Below, piece after piece: positions 5,232-11,437 of a DNA stretch of 20,596 bases. The position numbers were made by a program, and so were the translations under genes. The stretch's first letter is position 1. Each line of letters begins with the position of its first letter. The stretch is from a virus, in the IMG/VR virus record IMGVR_UViG_3300028025_001298, positions 1-20,596 of that record, one strand, 5' to 3'. The notes beneath the pieces are model-generated. The model was not told the origin of the DNA, made no database searches, and saw nothing but the letters and a program-made list of their open reading frames with translations.

Positions 5232-5684
5232 ATGACAATGTACTATACAGAAGTAGATGGTGCTGAACCAACAGTATCTACTCAAGTAGGTGGTATCAAG
5301 TATACCTTTACTAATGAATCACTTACTAAACTGATAGAAGAAAAAGAACATCTTAAAATAGAACTAGCACAAGTTGAACGCAAGTTCAAAAGTGCACAGT
5401 TTGATGTAAGAGAACTCTTTCAATCTAACTATGACACAGACCAAACAGAAATCTTATGTGATGTAGATGATGTTAATAATCTACTCATCAACATAGGTGC
5501 TGAAGCATTAACTAAATCATGGTCAGCAACAGTAACTATTACAGCCACAGTTACAGGTATAGAAGCACCTAACAAAGATACAGCCGAAGATATTATTCGA
5601 GACAACATTGAACTTAGCCTAACCACAGATGGCGACATCTGGTTAGATGATGTGTCGATGAACTCAGCATATCCTGAAGCCTAA
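5232..5684 (+). CDS. Hypothetical protein, 150 residues
   Basis: I use the ATG at 5232, which follows TAGGAGATAG; the frame is open to 5205, but those codons lie inside the previous gene and lack a ribosome site. The product begins MTMYYTEVDGAEPTVS. It has a coiled-coil-like segment (about 35-60: KLIEEKEHLKIELAQVERKF), then a beta-rich part (WSATVTITATVTGIEAP) and an acidic end (DGDIWLDDVSMNS). The last part resembles a small ferredoxin-like or beta-sandwich fold. No catalytic residues are recognised. A promoter and leader structure follow directly, so it probably closes a unit. Confidence 0.7.
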   Translation: MTMYYTEVDGAEPTVSTQVGGIKYTFTNESLTKLIEEKEHLKIELAQVERKFKSAQFDVRELFQSNYDTDQTEILCDVDDVNNLLINIGAEALTKSWSATVTITATVTGIEAPNKDTAEDIIRDNIELSLTTDGDIWLDDVSMNSAYPEA

Positions 5685-5686
5685 TG

Positions 5687-5695
5687 TGATATACT
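5687..5695 (+). promoter_or_regulatory. Extended -10 promoter for the replication cassette
   Basis: TGATATACT matches TGnTATAAT at all but one position. The -35 position (about 5667-5672, GCATAT) is poor, as is common for extended -10 promoters. Initiation would be expected near 5702, at the foot of the leader hairpin, giving a leader of about 58 bases before the nuclease gene. Confidence 0.5.
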
Positions 5696-5700
5696 AATCT

Positions 5701-5756
5701 TGAGTGCCCTGATTTCGGCTATCTCCTTTCTCAGGGCAACTCATAAATAAAGGAGA
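5701..5756 (+). promoter_or_regulatory. Leader with two competing folds, one masking the ribosome site
   Basis: Fold 1 pairs TGAGTGCCCTGA (5701-5712) with 5731-5743 (TCAGGGCA, one bulged A, CTCA), a 12-bp stem that leaves the ribosome site free. Its 18-base loop holds TCTCCTTT (5722-5729), an exact complement of AAAGGAGA (5749-5756), the ribosome site of the nuclease gene. Fold 2 pairs these eight bases and would block translation. The five bases between the stem and the ribosome site look too few for both helices to form together as a pseudoknot, so the folds probably compete. Confidence 0.5.
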
Positions 5757-5759
5757 GCA

Positions 5760-6539
5760 ATGGCACAGTTAGTAATAGAACGAGACAGATACGGCAGACC
5801 ACTAGTAGTCCCGCCAACAGGCGGCAAACCAGTAGCCTATACACGAGCAACAACAATTGCTAACTCATTAGATGATGCATCAGCATTAGTAGCATGGAAG
5901 ATGCGGATGGCAGCAATAGGTTTAACTACACGACCAGACATATTGTTATCTATTAGCGCAGCACAAGAAGATAAAATGGCAGTTAACTCTTTGATTGAAT
6001 CGGCTATGGAAGTAGCAGGTGCAAACAAAGCAGCCAACATAGGCACAGCCATACACTCACTAGCAGAACGATTAGATTTAGGACAAGACTTAGGTGTCGT
6101 ACCACCACAGTGGATACCAGACATCAAGGCGTATGAAGAAACAACTAAGATTCTCAACAATAAGTTCATTGAACAGTTTAGTGTGCTAGATAAATACAAG
6201 ATTGCTGGTACACCAGACAGACTTGTTGAGTATAACGGTGAGTTATTTATTGCTGATATTAAGACTGGTCGTATAGACCACCCTAATAACATAGCAATAC
6301 AGTTAGCAATCTATGCTAACGGCTTGCCGTATGATGGTGCTACGGCAACCCGTAGTACATGGGGAGATGTAAACAAAGACAAAGCAATCATTATCCATTT
6401 ACCTGCAGGAACAGGCACGTGCAAGTTAGTGTGGGTAGATATTAAAGAAGGCTTTAAGGGTTTACAATTGTCCATGAAAGCAAGAAAATGGAGAGACCAA
6501 AAAGGTCTTTCTTATTCATTCGAACAGGAGAACAAATAG
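5760..6539 (+). CDS. Cas4/RecB-like PD-(D/E)XK exonuclease
   Basis: 259 residues from an ATG behind AAAGGAGAGCA. The nuclease motifs appear in order: GTAIHSLAE with H99 (95-103), AGTPDRLVEY with D153 (149-158), FIADIKTG with D166 and K168 (163-170), and IQLAIYANG with Q181 and Y185 (180-188). This is the pattern of RecB/Cas4-like nucleases with a metal-dependent active site. No cysteine cluster for an iron-sulfur centre is present, unlike Cas4 itself. The enzyme probably degrades DNA ends in recombination, replication or host DNA breakdown. It heads a cassette with a zinc protein, a RecA/DnaB-like ATPase and a resolvase, which suggests a recombination/replication role. Its start may be controlled by the leader at 5701-5756. 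Confidence 0.85.
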   Translation: MAQLVIERDRYGRPLVVPPTGGKPVAYTRATTIANSLDDASALVAWKMRMAAIGLTTRPDILLSISAAQEDKMAVNSLIESAMEVAGANKAANIGTAIHSLAERLDLGQDLGVVPPQWIPDIKAYEETTKILNNKFIEQFSVLDKYKIAGTPDRLVEYNGELFIADIKTGRIDHPNNIAIQLAIYANGLPYDGATATRSTWGDVNKDKAIIIHLPAGTGTCKLVWVDIKEGFKGLQLSMKARKWRDQKGLSYSFEQENK

Positions 6540-6967
6540 TGTCTCATTCAGAAGCACCAATCAGTATCACAATCAAGACAGCATCAGGTAGTTTAGTAAC
6601 AGTCCGTGCAAGTAGCGGAGAGGAACTAGACGCAGTGGTTGCAACAGGATTAGCAGCCATTACATCAGCCACAACAGAACTAGAGCAAGCAATTCGTGGC
6701 ACAGTACCAACACCTATGACAGTAGGAGCAATTGCATCAGCACTAGGCGCAAGCATTTCACCAATGGATAATTCAACTGCCTCGCTTAGTGGACGTAACT
6801 GCCCACATGGACACATGACTGCAATACAAGGTACTGGTAAAGATGGCTCAACATATCGTGGTTACTTTTGTGCTGCTCCTAAAGGTGCATTCGATAAATG
6901 CAAGAATGTTTATCTTAAGACAACAGACGCAGCATGGAGTACATTTGTAGCAGAACAGGTTAAGTGA
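6539..6967 (+). CDS. Hypothetical protein with a C-terminal zinc-finger-like motif
   Basis: 142 residues from a GTG at 6539, chosen because CAGGAGAA lies eight bases upstream and the GTG shares one base with the nuclease stop. The N-terminus is a small beta-rich piece (ISITIKTASGSLVTVRASSGEEL), followed by Ala/Thr-rich helices. The C-terminus has C88, H90, H92, C111 and C121 in NCPHGHM...GYFCAAPKG...KCKNVYL, a pattern seen in actinophage proteins coded next to such nucleases. It could bind single-stranded DNA or be a nuclease/helicase partner; that is inference from position. It overlaps the ATPase start by four bases, so the products are probably made in similar amounts. Confidence 0.7.
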   Translation: MSHSEAPISITIKTASGSLVTVRASSGEELDAVVATGLAAITSATTELEQAIRGTVPTPMTVGAIASALGASISPMDNSTASLSGRNCPHGHMTAIQGTGKDGSTYRGYFCAAPKGAFDKCKNVYLKTTDAAWSTFVAEQVK

Positions 6968-7779
6968 AAACCCTTAGACGCTCTATCAGTAAAGCAGAGG
7001 TGGGGGGCGAACCATTGCCCCCTGCTTTTCAAGCATTTGAAAGAGCGGGAATCATACTACGCAGAGCAGAGGTAACAGTAATAGCAGGCACTCCAGGTGC
7101 AGGCAAGTCATCAATTGCATTAGCAATTGCTGCCAGAACTAAACTACCAACGCTTTACTTCAGTGCAGATACTAATGCACACACCATGGCTATGCGTTTA
7201 ATAGCAATGGCTGGCAACATGAGCCAACAATCAGCAGAACAATTACTAAAGAAAGACCCAGACAAAGCAAATGAAATACTATTACTAAACAATCATTTGT
7301 TCTGGTCATTTGAATCTACACCTACACTAAAAGATTTAGATGAAGAAGTATCTGCATTCGAAACAGTATGGGGCAGAAGCCCTACACTTATAGTTGTAGA
7401 TAATCTTATGGACATAGCAATGGATGGACATGAAGAGTTCCAAGGTATGCGTGCTGCAATGAAAGAACTTAAGTATCTAGCCAGAGATACCAATGCTGCC
7501 GTGTTAGTACTACACCATACTAAAGAAGGATTCGAAGGTTATCCTTGCCAATCACGTTCATCTATTCAAGGATTAGTTAATCAGATACCAGCAATGGTAT
7601 TAACTATTGGTCAGATGAAACAAGGAGATGACAACTTCTTATGTGTAGCCCCAGTTAAGAATCGTTATGGTAAAGCAGACCAAACAGGTAGCAACTATGT
7701 TACTCTCTCATTTAATCCTGAGTCTATGCATCTAGATGATGTTATGATTAGATACACAGCACAACAGGAATTACTATGA
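6964..7779 (+). CDS. RecA/DnaB-like ATPase, probable replicative helicase
   Basis: 271 residues from a GTG overlapping the previous stop. Walker A is GTPGAGKS (42-49), followed by the strand PTLYFSAD (62-69). Walker B is TLIVVDN (141-147), and AAVLVLHHTKEG (178-189) is the sensor strand. This is the order of DnaB-family helicase C-terminal domains and related RecA-like ATPases. The N-terminal DnaB domain is missing, so it is a single-domain form, like several phage helicases of about 250-300 residues. It would form hexamers and unwind DNA at the fork, or act as a recombinase-type motor. The primase genes lie just downstream, which favours helicase. It ends in ATGA overlap with the resolvase-like gene. 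Confidence 0.8.
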   Translation: MKTLRRSISKAEVGGEPLPPAFQAFERAGIILRRAEVTVIAGTPGAGKSSIALAIAARTKLPTLYFSADTNAHTMAMRLIAMAGNMSQQSAEQLLKKDPDKANEILLLNNHLFWSFESTPTLKDLDEEVSAFETVWGRSPTLIVVDNLMDIAMDGHEEFQGMRAAMKELKYLARDTNAAVLVLHHTKEGFEGYPCQSRSSIQGLVNQIPAMVLTIGQMKQGDDNFLCVAPVKNRYGKADQTGSNYVTLSFNPESMHLDDVMIRYTAQQELL

Positions 7780-8123
7780 GTAATCCAGCCAAGGCTAAGG
7801 GCAGTAGAGCCGAGGCAGATGTCGTAAAGTGGCTTAAAATCAATGGTTTTCCCTATGCAGACAGGCGAATCGCAGGTGCCCAACTAGATAAGGGAGACAT
7901 CAGTGGTGTTAATGGAGTAACAATAGAAGTTAAAGACCACTACCGTTTAGATTTATCTACATGGGTAAAAGAGTTAGAAATAGAAATAAAGAATGACAAA
8001 GCATGGACAGGCACAGTACTACACAAACGCAAAGGTAAAGGAGATGTTGGAGAATGGTATGCAACAATGCCAGCAAAAATATGGATAGAGTTAATAAGGA
8101 AAATAATAAATGAAACCAAATGA
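7776..8123 (+). CDS. Hjc-like Holliday junction resolvase / PD-(D/E)XK nuclease
   Basis: 115 residues starting in an ATGA overlap with the ATPase, with AGGA upstream. The motif order fits Hjc-type resolvases: KGSRAEADVVKWL with E13, then RRIAGAQLDKGDISG with D41, and VTIEVKDH with E51 and K53 (the ExK half of the active site). The size matches small archaeal and phage resolvases. Such dimers cut four-way junctions made during recombination and replication, and can also cleave other branched DNA before packaging. Two other PD-(D/E)XK-type genes are in the window (5760 and 10979); this one is closest to a junction resolvase. Confidence 0.75.
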   Translation: MSNPAKAKGSRAEADVVKWLKINGFPYADRRIAGAQLDKGDISGVNGVTIEVKDHYRLDLSTWVKELEIEIKNDKAWTGTVLHKRKGKGDVGEWYATMPAKIWIELIRKIINETK

Positions 8124-8250
8124 ATTAGAAGATGCAGTAATGTGGACCAATATGGATTACTTTGGTATACTATGTAAAGCAATATTATTAAACAAAGTAT
8201 CTATTGTTGATGGACGCATTCTTGTTAAAGCACTTAAAGAATATGAGTGA
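8110..8250 (+). CDS. Small hypothetical protein, 46 residues
   Basis: ATG at 8110 lies inside the end of the resolvase gene (14-base overlap), with AAGGA about ten bases upstream. The stop overlaps the primase zinc-domain start by eight bases. The peptide begins MKPNELEDAVMWTNMDYFG and continues with a helical run (LCKAILLNKVSIVDGRILVKALKEYE). No motif is recognised. The compact overlaps on both sides support it as a real link in the translation chain; it may act with the primase. Confidence 0.55.
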   Translation: MKPNELEDAVMWTNMDYFGILCKAILLNKVSIVDGRILVKALKEYE

Positions 8251-8632
8251 CAAGCACGACATCACTGCCTATCTAAGTTATATAGGCGCCACCCTGCCAA
8301 CGGAGGGGCATGGTTGGCGCAAGATGCGTTGTCCTTTTCACGGAGATAAACACGCATCAGCAGCGTTAAATTTTGAAGATAAAAGATTCAAATGTTTTGG
8401 TTGTGAAGTACAAGGTGATGTGTATGATTTAATTATATATAAACAAGGAGGTAATTACAGTGAGGCTATCAAATTCGCAGAGAGCATTTCTCTTGCAGGC
8501 AACAGAACAATACGCTCAACACATTCATCTAGCGGAGGAATACCTTTCAAGCCGTCATCTCTCGGTAGACGAAGCGAAAAAGTTTCATCTGGGGATAGTG
8601 AAGGACGCTCTTCCAGGACACGAGAGTTATAA
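8243..8632 (+). CDS. Primase zinc-binding (CHC2) domain protein
   Basis: 129 residues from the ATG at 8243; a longer reading from 8204 would overlap the previous small gene and has no ribosome site. Residues 28-62 form a DnaG-type CHC2 zinc domain: CPFHGDKHASAALNF...FKCFGCEVQGDVYDLI, with C30, H33, C51 and C54 as ligands. It would recognise the template sequence for primer synthesis. Helix NYSEAIKFAESI (71-82) continues the normal primase pattern. After it the sequence degenerates into a Ser/Gly/Arg-rich tail (about 83-129), exactly where the next gene overlaps in another frame. The catalytic TOPRIM part is encoded by that overlapping gene, so the primase is split into two proteins, or joined by a frameshift. 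Confidence 0.85.
   Translation: MSDKHDITAYLSYIGATLPTEGHGWRKMRCPFHGDKHASAALNFEDKRFKCFGCEVQGDVYDLIIYKQGGNYSEAIKFAESISLAGNRTIRSTHSSSGGIPFKPSSLGRRSEKVSSGDSEGRSSRTREL
8445..8451 (+). promoter_or_regulatory. Strong internal ribosome site inside the primase zinc-domain gene
   Basis: AAGGAGG lies eight bases before the GTG at 8460, within the upstream coding frame. It is one of the best Shine-Dalgarno matches in the window and argues for independent initiation of the TOPRIM protein. Confidence 0.7.
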
Positions 8633-9095
8633 AAATAGATTAGCAATACCATACATCACACCATCAGGTGTGGTGGATATAAGATTTAGAACTCTTAATA
8701 ACAATCCAGATGAACCCAAGTATATGGGTATACCTGGGGCTAAGACTACAATGTTTAATGCACAAACAGTACTAACTGCTGGCAATTACATATGTGTAAC
8801 CGAAGGTGAGTTAGATACAATAATCTTAGAAGCCAAGACAACACACTCATCTATAGGTATACCTGGAGTTAACAATTGGAAACCTTACTATAGTAAAATA
8901 CTAGATGACTTTGAAACAGTAATTGTTCTAGCAGACGGAGACAATGCTGGCTTAGAGTTTGGTAAGAAACTAAGTAGAGAACTACCCAATGTTAATCTAA
9001 TGCAAATGCCAGAAGGACATGATGTTAATAGCATCATAGTACAAGAAGGAAAGGAGTGGATAGATGAGCGAATCAGAAAATGTTTGGGAAAGTGA
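8460..9095 (+). CDS. Primase catalytic (TOPRIM) subunit
   Basis: 211 residues from a GTG behind AAGGAGG; no other start is possible in this frame because a stop lies at 8430-8432. The N-terminus (LAEEYLSSRHLSVDEAKKFHLGIV) is the usual linker between zinc and catalytic domains of DnaG-type phage primases. The TOPRIM core follows: ICVTEGELDTI with E115 (111-121), IVLADGDNAG with D159 and D161 (155-164), and PEGHDVNSII (184-193). It would make RNA primers with the helicase encoded at 6964. It lacks a zinc domain, which is supplied by the preceding gene; the two overlap for 173 bases in a +1 relation. It overlaps the next gene by 32 bases. Confidence 0.85.
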   Translation: MRLSNSQRAFLLQATEQYAQHIHLAEEYLSSRHLSVDEAKKFHLGIVKDALPGHESYKNRLAIPYITPSGVVDIRFRTLNNNPDEPKYMGIPGAKTTMFNAQTVLTAGNYICVTEGELDTIILEAKTTHSSIGIPGVNNWKPYYSKILDDFETVIVLADGDNAGLEFGKKLSRELPNVNLMQMPEGHDVNSIIVQEGKEWIDERIRKCLGK

Positions 9096-9375
9096 TGAAG
9101 AGTTATGGGATTTCATAGGAGAAAATAAAAGATTAGTTGGCCTACAAATATCTAATGGGCAGGGATTAGATATACTTAATGCATTAAGAGATATATATTT
9201 AACAATAGATGATGACCCAAAGAGTGCTATGAAAATGCTTTCACTATTAGCCACAGTTATATATGCAAGCAGCATAGGAGAAGGTCAGCAATTTACTGAC
9301 GAGATACAAGTAGCAGCAGCAATGGAACAATTCGACTCTAGTATGAAGGATATATTCAATGAAGAATCCAAGTGA
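9064..9375 (+). CDS. Acidic hypothetical protein, 103 residues
   Basis: ATG at 9064 has AAAGGAG about eight bases upstream, inside the end of the primase gene. The protein begins MSESENVWESDEELWDFIG, very acidic, and continues with helices (LDILNALRDIYLTIDDDP, MKMLSLLATVIYASS). No cysteines and no catalytic motif are visible. Its second half shows hydrophobic helices too short and mixed for membrane insertion. It sits between primase and DUF1599 genes and overlaps the latter by 17 bases. Unknown function. Confidence 0.7.
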   Translation: MSESENVWESDEELWDFIGENKRLVGLQISNGQGLDILNALRDIYLTIDDDPKSAMKMLSLLATVIYASSIGEGQQFTDEIQVAAAMEQFDSSMKDIFNEESK

Positions 9376-9640
9376 TGTAGATACAATTCTTAATGAATTG
9401 CGTAGTATTATGATGAAGAAACAAGAGGATTACGGGCCGTTGAATATTGCCCTCGCTCCTGGCGGGGCAATGAATGGGCTGCGTGTTAGGATGTATGACA
9501 AACTAGCCCGTCTGAATAACATGGCTGGTAAGGACGCCACGCCGAACTATGAGTCTATTGAGGATACACTTATAGACCTGGCTAACTATGCCATAATAGG
9601 ACTATTGGTACAAAGAGGACAGTGGGAAGGCATAGAATAA
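9359..9640 (+). CDS. DUF1599 (nucleotide modification associated domain 1) protein
   Basis: 93 residues with the full short DUF1599 pattern: KKQEDYGPLNIALAPGG (20-36), then GLRVRMYDKLARLNNM (40-55), and ESIEDTLIDLANYAIIGLL (65-83). The domain has been grouped with nucleotide-modification systems and resembles all-alpha MazG-like nucleotide pyrophosphatases, with acidic residues (E23, E65, E68, D69, D73) as likely metal ligands; biochemical function is not settled. The phage could use it to adjust the dNTP pool or handle a modified nucleotide. It starts inside the previous gene, with AAGGA nine bases upstream. Confidence 0.8.
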   Translation: MKNPSDVDTILNELRSIMMKKQEDYGPLNIALAPGGAMNGLRVRMYDKLARLNNMAGKDATPNYESIEDTLIDLANYAIIGLLVQRGQWEGIE

Positions 9641-9643
9641 AAT

Positions 9644-10300
9644 ATGACAGATGCATGGGTAGATGAATACAAGTTACTTGTTTCTACTCTTGCGTCTGAA
9701 TATTACAGGAAGTATCCAGTTACAGAAGCAGAAGATATAAGACAGGTACTATGGGTATGGTTTCTTACACATCCAGTTAAATATACAGAGTGGTCTAAGT
9801 TACCACCTAAAGATAAAGAAAGATTAATTGCTAGGTCATTACGCAATGCAGCACTTAAATATTGTGAACAAGAAAAAGCCCGCAAGGTTGGCTATGACAT
9901 ATCAGATTTATATTACTACGACCCATCAGTTATAGAAGCATTTCTTCCATCCATCATAGATAATACATATGAGATACCTAGTAAAATCAAAGACCTTAAC
10001 TTTAAGTTTGGTAAATCAGGTGAAGTAACAGACGGTAACAACTGGCTAGTTCTACGGTCAGACATAGAAAAAGCATTCAACAGATTAGCAGAGGCTAAAC
10101 AAAATATTTTAAGAATACGATTTAGTGTAGAGAACTACGAGTGGAGTGACTTAGGTAAGGAACTTAATACCTCAGCCGATGGTGCACGTATGAAGGTTAA
10201 TCGTGCACTATCTTCTTTAATAAAAATACTGGGTGGTTGGCGCACACACAGCGACTTAGATGTTATAGAAACTAAAGAAGAAGTTGAAGAGCATGAGTAA
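9644..10300 (+). CDS. Phage sigma-70-like (ECF-type) factor
   Basis: 218 residues. The N-terminal part (about 10-85) resembles sigma region 2: an acidic helix TEAEDIRQVLWVWFLTHP followed by KERLIARSLRNAALKYCEQEKARK. A variable stretch (85-140) follows. The C-terminal part (about 141-197) has the region-4 layout: AFNRLAEAKQNILRIRF, then a helix-turn-helix WSDLGKELNTSADGARMKVNRAL. The encoded protein could direct host RNA polymerase to phage promoters, for example those of the left-reading late genes. A DNA-binding regulator of related fold that is not a true sigma factor is the main alternative. The start is four bases after the DUF1599 stop, and the stop overlaps the next gene by eight bases. 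Confidence 0.7.
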   Translation: MTDAWVDEYKLLVSTLASEYYRKYPVTEAEDIRQVLWVWFLTHPVKYTEWSKLPPKDKERLIARSLRNAALKYCEQEKARKVGYDISDLYYYDPSVIEAFLPSIIDNTYEIPSKIKDLNFKFGKSGEVTDGNNWLVLRSDIEKAFNRLAEAKQNILRIRFSVENYEWSDLGKELNTSADGARMKVNRALSSLIKILGGWRTHSDLDVIETKEEVEEHE

Positions 10301-10532
10301 AGAACCTAAAGAAATAAAAGATTTGTTTAAGAAAGATTACACCAATGCTATAGACTTACGTGGCCATCCTATTGGAGATATCTGTATGTGTGGTTCACAA
10401 TTGTTTACAGCCATAGTAGCCTTTGAAGAAGGCGAGATAGCATTTTACTTTTTAGATGGTGAATGTGTAGACTGTGGCTCACTAGTAACCCTACCTACAC
10501 CAATAGATAATATCGGAATGGATTGTGACTGA
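10293..10532 (+). CDS. 79-residue protein with CxC...CxxC zinc site
   Basis: I take the ATG at 10293, which overlaps the sigma-like gene by eight bases; an upstream TTG is in frame but unnecessary. The product has a charged start (MSKEPKEIKDLFKK) and then C31 and C33 (CMCG) and C58 and C61 (CVDCG) around beta strands (LFTAIVAFEEGEIAFYFLDGE). This is a small zinc ribbon of the double-psi or rubredoxin-like knuckle type. No enzyme motif is seen. Its stop shares one base with the next start, so it is coupled to the FmdB-like protein. Possible transcription co-factor, by context only. Confidence 0.65.
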   Translation: MSKEPKEIKDLFKKDYTNAIDLRGHPIGDICMCGSQLFTAIVAFEEGEIAFYFLDGECVDCGSLVTLPTPIDNIGMDCD

Positions 10533-10693
10533 TGCCTTACTATGACTTTGAATGTAAAGTATGTACTAAAATTATAGAAACCAATGACCCTACTCCACCA
10601 CCTTGTGCTTCTTGCGGTAACATGATGCTTCGTGTATGGTCTCCTATACCAACCCACTTTAAGACAGGTGGATTTTATTCTACAGGGGGTTAA
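10532..10693 (+). CDS. FmdB-like zinc-ribbon protein, 53 residues
   Basis: ATG overlaps the previous stop by one base. The short protein matches the FmdB family along its length: MPYYDFECKVC at the start, a second knuckle PCASCGNMMLRVWSPI, and the characteristic ending FKTGGFYST. C8, C11, C25 and C28 would bind zinc. FmdB-type proteins are small putative regulators common in Actinobacteria and their phages. It is only 53 residues, slightly shorter than cellular members, and would be missed by length cut-offs. It lies directly before WhiB, giving a small block of likely regulatory zinc/iron proteins. Confidence 0.75.
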   Translation: MPYYDFECKVCTKIIETNDPTPPPCASCGNMMLRVWSPIPTHFKTGGFYSTGG

Positions 10694-10698
10694 AAGTT

Positions 10699-10986
10699 TT
10701 GATTGATTATCCAGTATGGAAAGACATACCGTCATGTACTGGTATTGATGTAGAAGTATTTTTTACTGAAGAAAAAGGTAACTATCCCCATCTTAATTAT
10801 ATTAAAAAACTATGCAGTACTTGCCCAGTACAAGTCCAATGTTTCAACTATGCAATTGAAAATTTAGTTGAAGGAATTTGGGGTGGTACTACTAAAAAAG
10901 AAAGGGATAAGTATAGAGGTAAACGTGGGATAGTTGGTAAGACAGTTGTTCCTGCTTCTGTATTTAGTGGTATAAATTATGAGTAA
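10699..10986 (+). CDS. whiB: WhiB-family iron-sulfur transcription regulator
   Basis: 95 residues, apparently starting at a TTG five bases after the FmdB-like gene; AGGGGG lies about twelve bases upstream. The four cluster-binding cysteines are C13, C39, C42 and C48 (SCTG...LCSTCPVQVQC). The GIWGG turn (59-63) and the basic stretch KKERDKYRGKRG follow, which is the DNA-contacting C-terminus. WhiB proteins hold a 4Fe-4S cluster, bind the host principal sigma factor and alter transcription; they are confined to Actinobacteria and their phages. The phage copy could redirect host transcription, or exclude other phages as reported for mycobacteriophage TM4 WhiB. It overlaps the next gene by eight bases. 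Confidence 0.93.
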   Translation: MIDYPVWKDIPSCTGIDVEVFFTEEKGNYPHLNYIKKLCSTCPVQVQCFNYAIENLVEGIWGGTTKKERDKYRGKRGIVGKTVVPASVFSGINYE

Positions 10987-11362
10987 ACTATCTGACTTTG
11001 ATTTAGATTTGTCAGTTGGTCATGAAGGTGAAGCATTGGTTAATGAACTATTAACTGGTGGCAAAACCATTGAAGTTAAGACAGACCTTAAGTGGAAGAA
11101 CACTGGCAACCTGTATATAGAAACAGTATGCTGGTCACACAACAATGAAGAGTGGTATCCGTCAGGACTATCTGTAACTAAAGCAGAATACTGGGCCTTC
11201 GTACTAGAAGGAGCAACCTTTATTGTCCCTATAAACGCACTCCGTCATGCGGTTACTTTGTGGGGACATCCTATTACGTGTAACATAGAGCCTAACCCTA
11301 GCAAGGGTTACTTAATTAAACCTGAACTAATACTTCAGGCAATCAGAGAGTTGGCTAGGTAG
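10979..11362 (+). CDS. PD-(D/E)XK-like endonuclease
   Basis: 127 residues; ATG overlaps the WhiB gene by eight bases, without a clear ribosome site. The core is DLDLSVGHEGEALVNELL with E16/E18 (8-25), TIEVKTDLKWK with E32 and K34 (30-40), and GNLYIETVCW (43-52). This is the order of small restriction-like nucleases found in phages. The rest has Trp-rich beta strands (YWAFVLEGATFIVP). No DNA-recognition domain is added, so its target cannot be predicted; roles in recombination or in host DNA degradation are possible. It is the last gene of the right-reading arm and is followed by the convergent terminator. Confidence 0.7.
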   Translation: MSKLSDFDLDLSVGHEGEALVNELLTGGKTIEVKTDLKWKNTGNLYIETVCWSHNNEEWYPSGLSVTKAEYWAFVLEGATFIVPINALRHAVTLWGHPITCNIEPNPSKGYLIKPELILQAIRELAR

Positions 11363-11377
11363 AGGGGAACTACTTAG

Positions 11378-11431
11378 AAAACAAAAAAGACCCCCGCTCC
11401 AGTAGTAATACTGGGCGGGGGATTCTTTTAT
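11378..11431. terminator. Bidirectional terminator between the convergent arms
   Basis: CCCCCGC (11391-11397) pairs with GCGGGGG (11415-11421), and CCAGTA with TACTGG inside, around a GTAA loop with one bulged T. On the minus strand the stem is followed by TCTTTTTTGTTTT, a strong T-run; on the plus strand it is followed by ATTCTTTTATTT. It stops both the early arm and the late arm. Confidence 0.9.
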
Positions 11432-11437
11432 TTATAA

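Noticed and set aside
8243-9095. Primase split explained simply as a sequencing frameshift
   Set aside because: The downstream frame has its own AAGGAGG and GTG at proper spacing. The idea is not excluded without reads, but it is not the first choice.
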